Source: Tulasnella sp. 424
Lineage: Eukaryota > Basidiomycota > Agaricomycetes > Cantharellales > Tulasnellaceae
Reading direction: 5' to 3'
Assembly: GCA_019633425.1 (NCBI GenBank)
Contig: WSUB01000003.1
Location: forward strand, 313,480 to 377,479
Length of the DNA stretch: 64,000 nucleotides
Below, piece by piece: positions 56,423 to 64,000 of this stretch. The stretch's first letter is position 1. Each line of letters starts with the position of its first letter. The notes beneath the pieces are model-generated. The model made no database searches, was not told the origin of the DNA, and worked only from the letters and a program-made list of their open reading frames with translations. Both the position numbers and the translations under genes were made by a program.

Positions 56423-57674
56423 ATGGCCACCTGCAAATTCACTGATCAACTCGGCCCTTCTGACACCCCGGATGCCTCAGGAGGTCACACCCACAGCCAC
56501 GATGGTTTAGGCCATACACACTCTCACGAAGGCGGACCTGGTACATACACCCCGCTCGAACATGGTCATACTCACGAGCATTTGGAACATGCTGGTAGGC
56601 TGTTATCGGATTAGGGCGACAACGTCATAGTCTCCTGACAGCATCCCTCGTATAGGGAAATTCGCGGAAAGAGATATGGTAGGCTGTTTACTGCTGGAAG
56701 GTCTGAGCGTAAAAAGCTCCTAATTTTCTCCCTGCTGTGAAGCCTGACTACTCGGGTCGTAACTGGGAGGAGAGGGGTTTCACAATCGGGATCGGAGGGT
56801 CAGTTCCCCATGTTCCCCGCATGCTTAGCAAGTTAGCCTACTCATACCCAAAACAGGCCAGTCGGCAGCGGCAAGACCGCGCTTACTCTCGCATTATGCC
56901 AAAAGCTTCGCGACAGCTACAATATCGGTATGTAGGGTGAACCAGTGAACCGATAAGTCACTCTTTACTGAGCGACAATGCTTGGTGCATCAGCTGTAGT
57001 TACCAATGACATCTTCACTCGCGAAGATCAAGAGTTCCTCATCCGTAACGGAGCTTTGCCAGCCGAACGTATCATGGCCATCGAGACCGGGGGATGCCCT
57101 CACGCAGCGATTCGGGAGGATATTTCTGCTAACATGGGAGCCCTAGAAGAACTTCAAGCCAAGTTCGGATGCCAGCTGCTCTTTGTAGAGAGCGGCGGAG
57201 ACAATCTAGCAGCGAACTACTCGCGGGAGTTAGCGGACTATATAATCTACGTGGTACGATCAAGCATTCATGCGATTTAGAGCGAATTATGAGCTGACAT
57301 AACAATGCCTGCTTTATCTTGTAAAGATCGATGTTTCGGGAGGAGACAAGATCCCACGAAAGGGTGGTCCCGGTATCTCACAATCAGACCTTCTAGTCAT
57401 CAACAAGGTCCGCCCTTCCCGTTTCCGCAAATAAGTCGGAATCATCAGCTGACGCGACGACTGTTGTGAATTCCACTACTAGATTGACATTGCCCAATAC
57501 GTTGGAGCTTCTTTGGAAGTTATGGAACGAGACGCAGCCAAGATGCGCGACGGCGGACCAACCATCTTCACGTCGGTCAAGCAAGGAAAAGGGGTTGACG
57601 AAGTATCGGAAATGATTCTATCCGCTTGGAGGTCAAGCGGTGCCGCAAAGAGCAAAGGAAAGGAGGTCGCTTGA
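56423..57674 (+). CDS. ureG: Urease accessory GTPase UreG
   Basis: SIMIBI-class GTPase that delivers nickel during assembly of the urease active site, in the cytosol. The N-terminus is His-rich and metal-binding ([31 protein letters not shown]). Exons join to [25 protein letters not shown], then the P-loop [17 protein letters not shown] split across a junction. [20 protein letters not shown] and the nickel-binding CPH of [16 protein letters not shown] follow. Then come [36 protein letters not shown] and the guanine-specificity motif NKID (LLVINK|IDIA, across an intron). The stop TGA is 57672-57674 after GKEVA. At least six short introns. All family motifs are present, so it is probably functional; urease itself is not in the window. 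Confidence 0.93.
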
Positions 57675-57818
57675 TCGTTCAGTAAGGATCAGCCATTAGT
57701 AGACACTGAAGTTGCAAGAATATATATACTGGAATCGCGAAATTTTCATTTACCACATGCGAATCAACAATTAATAACTTGGGATTTTACAAGGGTCAGG
57801 TTGGCATGGCCTTGACGT

Positions 57819-60457
<2,639 letters not shown>

Positions 60458-60959
60458 TGAAACGGGAGCAGATGGAAGTCCAGTCGTGCAACCATCTCCT
60501 CGCAGCGCCACAGATACAAGCAAACAGTTGCCCCTCTTTTTATCTTTTGTTTCCTCTTATCGCACTGAGTGCCTATGCAACTTCCTGGAGGGTTGAAAAG
60601 GCCTCTACTGAAACTCTGTCGTTCGCAGAAGCCTACAATCTTTGTGAAGGAACGCAGGCCGACAACTTGAAGCAACCGCTATCACTCGCATGTCAATCAC
60701 CAAGCAGCTCTCGGCGTTAATATCCCGTGTCGAGACCTCATTTAGCAGCTCCGGGATGCTGCATGGTTTCTCAGACTACATGGTGCAATAGAAAGGGGGT
60801 TGCATTGTCAAGTGGGATGTTGATCAGGGACACCGCGTCCATCCATCGTGTCACCTCCCGCAATTGACTTTGAACAAAGCTCTACGACCGAACACCTCAA
60901 AACCTCCATCTCCAACGAAAACGGAGGGGTTAGCTTTCTTCCATTGCCCCTCGCCAAAC
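60458..60959. other. Divergent promoter region
   Basis: About 500 bp lies between the start codons of the methyltransferase (minus) and the LPMO (plus). I see no convincing TATA box for either and no coding exon. Confidence 0.45.
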
Positions 60960-62921
60960 ATGATGGTCGTTTCTCCAACTTACGTTCTCTTTCAGTTCTT
61001 CATCGTTTTCGGTTCCACCTTCACTGCCGTGAACGCTCATGGATATATACACAGTACGTCTAGGCCCTCACTTCCACCTGTAAGCGTATTTTATCTCTGA
61101 CTACCTCGTCCAACAGGTATCACTCTCGACGGAGTGACTTATCAAGGAGCAGACCCCTACGGTTCAGCGATCTCAAGTCCCATCCGTCAGGTATCGTCCA
61201 ACAGCCCAGCCACTCCCGTCTACGGAGATATTCAAGGAGTAGCTATGGCTTGCGGCGGAGATGCTCAAGCGGCGTCCATGACCGTTCCTGTGTCCGCTGG
61301 TTCGGACGTTAGCATCTACTGGGGTTCTGTCAGTCTATTCCTGCCCTAAAGGTCTGACCCTAGCTCACTCTCCGTAAGCAAATAGTGGCCGCACAACGTT
61401 GGTCCCATCATCACCTACCTCGGCAAATGCGATGGTTCTTGTGCCACAACTGATCCCACCAAGGTCGACTTTTTCAAAATCCATGAAGTCGACTTTGTAC
61501 CCGGCACCCATACCTGGGTCCAATCCCAGACGGTGTATAAAGGCCTACCTTTCAACTTCACGCTACCTGAGGATCTACCTAACGGAGACTTCATCATGCG
61601 ACATGAAATCATTGCCCTCCGTGAGTCGATTCTAGAGTTTGCTGGTTCTAATAGAAATGACCCAATGAATACACCTTCCCTTTAGACAACGCCATGAACC
61701 AACGCGGTGCAGAGATATTCCCTCAATGTATTCAAGTCACGGTCGACTGTGGAGGAGGCAAGATTCCAGCCGCCACGGGCACGTTCCCTGGAGCGTACAG
61801 TGCAACAGACCCTGGTATTTTGATCAACGTACGTCAGCTTAGGCACTAAATACTAGGCCATGTACTGAGTTTGGCCCTCTCCAAAGGTCTATGATGACCC
61901 CAATAATCTGGTGTACAGGTTTCCCGGCCCCGTCCTCGCCCTCGAGGAAGACCCGGAAGATGACAGCGACGATCCATCCAGCACTTCATCGTCCTCATCT
62001 GCTACCAGCACTCCTCCTACTACGTCCACCTCTTCCTCATCTTCGGCTTCTGTATCATCCACGAACTCCGCGGGCTCTTCCACGACGACAGCTGCCACCT
62101 CCTCAACTGCATCCGTCACCTCAACCTCCTCCTCTTCTTCTTCATCACCTTCGTCCTCAACCACGTCGGCGGCATCGACTACGAATTCGGATACATCCAC
62201 GGATTTCGCTTCGGTTTCGACGACTGCCACTTCAGATGCGTCGACCACCACCCAGATGACCTCCACAACGGCAAGAAGGACAAGAACCAGGCGGCCAACG
62301 ACGACAACCTCACCACAAGCAACTACCTCGTCCAGCTCTACTTCAGTTCAGACGTCAACCACGTCGACTACGTCTTCTGCAGATCCTACTGAGAGCGTTT
62401 CCATGGATCTCCGTAAGTAGCCCCGTCTATAACTTGGTCCTCTTTGCCGACTAACGATGTATCTTTCTAATGCAATTTAGAAAATGGACGGGATGCGATT
62501 GCCTTGAATCACAAGTACCAAAGTATCGTCGCTGGGACCTCGTGCATAAGTGAGCCTTTGCCGTCGCGTTCAGTTGCTCATCGCTGAGCTAATTCGTCCG
62601 CTTTCTTCCACCCCAAATCAGATTACGATATTGGCTGCATTGGGGACGCATTCGCTCAGTGCGTCTGGGGAACGTGGGTTGCAACGAAATGCCCGGCTGG
62701 CACGGTATGCGCAGCGTTGCCCAACGTTGGCGCCCCTGGAACTGTAAGTGCAGATGCTTCGGGGCTCCCTCCTCAGCGAAACTCACCATTCCTCCGTGCA
62801 GAGCATTGCATGCACGACACCCGCAGACCGGGATATGCGTATCGCGATCACAGGCGCCACTCTCAAGATGAAGCGCCACCGCAAGCACAACCGCATTGGT
62901 TCCAGGCATCATAGGTCTTGA
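60960..62921 (+). CDS. AA9 lytic polysaccharide monooxygenase with Ser/Thr linker and CBM19-like domain
   Basis: Secreted copper enzyme that oxidatively cleaves cellulose or related glycans. The signal peptide MMVVSPTYVLFQFFIVFGST... ends at VNA so the mature chain starts HGYIH, putting the copper-binding His at position 1. Exon joins give SITLDGVTYQGADPYGS, SSPIRQVSSNSP, the second copper His in WPHNVGPIITYLGKC, then DFIMRHEIIALHNAMNQRGA and EIFPQCIQVTV. A Ser/Thr linker of about 150 residues follows (61950-62410). After further exons comes a cysteine-rich domain (GCIGDAFAQCVWGTWVATKC, PAGTVCAALPNVGAPGTSIA) resembling the CBM19 type of chitinases rather than CBM1. The C-terminus is a basic tail (KMKRHRKHNRIGSRHHRS). 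At least six short introns. Confidence 0.85.
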
Positions 62922-63185
62922 GTTCGTGTTGGGCGTTTGACTCTGTTGCATTTAGTTTCCCTCCAATTTTCACCCTAGCACTCTTTAGCACGCGATGTGT
63001 AGAGGTAGAGAAATGGTGATCATTGTTCCGAGAATTTGGTCATTAAGTACTTGAAGTGCGATTAAAGTGAATGAACGAGAAACAACAAAACGAGTTGACA
63101 AAGCAGTGAGAAGGAGCGGGAGTGTCGAAGATGGAGGGTACTGCATACGGTACTTTTTGTGGAACGAATGTACCACTTCACTCGT
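62922..63185. other. Convergent 3' intergenic region
   Basis: Short gap between the 3' ends of the LPMO and the dehydrogenase gene. Probably both 3' UTRs. Confidence 0.5.
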
Positions 63186-64000
63186 CTAGAAGACGTCACG
63201 GTTAGATTGCTTCTTGTCAGACAGAGCGCGGTTCATGAAGTTCTGAATTTCCAACTTGTGCTGGGACTGGAAGAATAAATCAACATCAGCTGATATCCTA
63301 TGCAGGTCGGAGAAGAGTACTCTTACCTTGCTGCCCGTAGCGACCGAGCTGTATGGAGGACGTCCAGCATAGTTGGGGAACTTGTCTTGATGGTGTTGGG
63401 TCTTGCTGCCGGCGGTCATGATACGGGATCCAACATAAGTCCAGGCACCGGCGTTGAGAGGCTCCTCCTGGCACCAGGTCAGCTCAGCATTAGGATACTT
63501 GTCGAGGTGAGGCGTGATCTAAAACAATCGTGGAATAGTCAGCAAAAAGCGTGCACTTTGCACGGGGCCGAGCAGCTCACCAAATCGTAAGGGAACGGTG
63601 AGATCTGCTCAAGACGGCTGATGGCGATATCCTTGATGCCACGAGCATCACGTTCCTTGACAAGTTGATAATAGACTTGACCAGTGCAAAGAATGTGACG
63701 ACGGATCTTCTCGGGTTCAACGAGGCCTTCTCCCGATTCGGGAATGTATCGCTGGAAGGTAGACTCGCCGGCCATTTCGTTGAGGTTCGAACGAGCTTCA
63801 GGGGCACGCAGAAGCGACTTGGAGAAGAAAACGATAAGCTGCGCAAAGACAATGTCCATTAGCAAGTCTGGTTTCAAAATCACCACGGAGTTTCCTTACA
63901 GGCTTTCGGAATTCACGACGCACTTGACGACGCAAGATGTGGAAGTAGTTGGCGGGAGTCCTGAAACGATCTCGAGATCAACAAAGGGGAAAAGGAGCAG
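63186..64000 (-). CDS. 2-oxoglutarate dehydrogenase E1 component, C-terminal part
   Basis: Mitochondrial TCA-cycle enzyme subunit (thiamine-diphosphate dependent). The window holds only its 3' end, with the 5' part beyond 64000. Visible pieces in order: [133 protein letters not shown]; and [17 protein letters not shown] to TAG 63186-63188. These match the conserved C-terminal domain of the family, and the two or more short introns are canonical. Confidence 0.93.

Noticed and set aside
61889..62266. Long acidic minus-strand frame opposite the LPMO linker
   Set aside because: It is the antisense shadow of the Ser/Thr codon repeats in the linker.

Overview
The window looks like a draft assembly from a filamentous basidiomycete (probably Agaricomycotina). 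Genes have many short introns (about 40-75 nt) with GT..AG ends. Other pointers are a Pol III U6 snRNA gene, a plant-cell-wall AA9 lytic polysaccharide monooxygenase, several small single-pass proline/serine-rich membrane proteins, and a large expansion of F-box-like proteins. One run of N (31733-32368) is an assembly gap.

Layout. 1-8.3 kb (minus): one very large gene for a ZNFX1/Hrr1-type superfamily-1 helicase with a CCCH finger, NF-X1 fingers and a C-terminal RZ finger. About 9.0 kb (plus): U6 snRNA. 9.5-11 kb (minus): an F-box protein ending in a hydrophobic tail anchor. 12-13.5 kb (minus): an acidic protein of unknown function. 15.4-16.4 kb (minus): a secretory-pathway single-pass protein. 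16.4-19.2 kb: gene-poor. 19.2-20.9 kb (minus): an alpha/beta-hydrolase-fold protein without a nucleophile serine. 22.3-22.9 kb (minus): a second single-pass membrane protein.

23.5-52.3 kb (plus) is the centrepiece: twelve consecutive same-strand paralogues of one family. Most have the same three-exon plan with two phase-2 introns. Exon 1 encodes a hydrophobic signal anchor. Exon 2 encodes a basic linker that usually ends in NGTLITG. Exon 3 (about 500 codons) encodes a split F-box-like domain, a leucine-rich middle and a conserved C-terminal block. Copies 1-8 also share promoter elements. Copies 1-5 carry spacers with an antisense coding relic, copies 6-8 form a tighter 2.34-kb-period subgroup, and copies 9-12 are progressively more diverged. 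Copy 1 has a frameshift that an alternative splice acceptor could bypass. Copy 4 contains the assembly gap. Copy 9 lacks an evident start codon. Copy 11 has lost the membrane exon. I infer a family of membrane-tethered putative E3-ligase adaptors growing by tandem duplication and gene conversion.

52.4-64 kb holds housekeeping and wall-degrading genes: guanylate kinase (minus), a small putative membrane protein (minus), a higher-order minisatellite, urease accessory GTPase UreG (plus), PRMT3-type arginine methyltransferase (minus), an AA9 LPMO with a CBM19-like C-terminal domain (plus), and the 3' end of 2-oxoglutarate dehydrogenase E1 (minus, cut by the window edge).

All gene models were made by eye from reading frames and splice signals. 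Exon joins are strong where reading frame and family motifs agree and weaker where stated. Family names rest on recognised motifs, not on a search.
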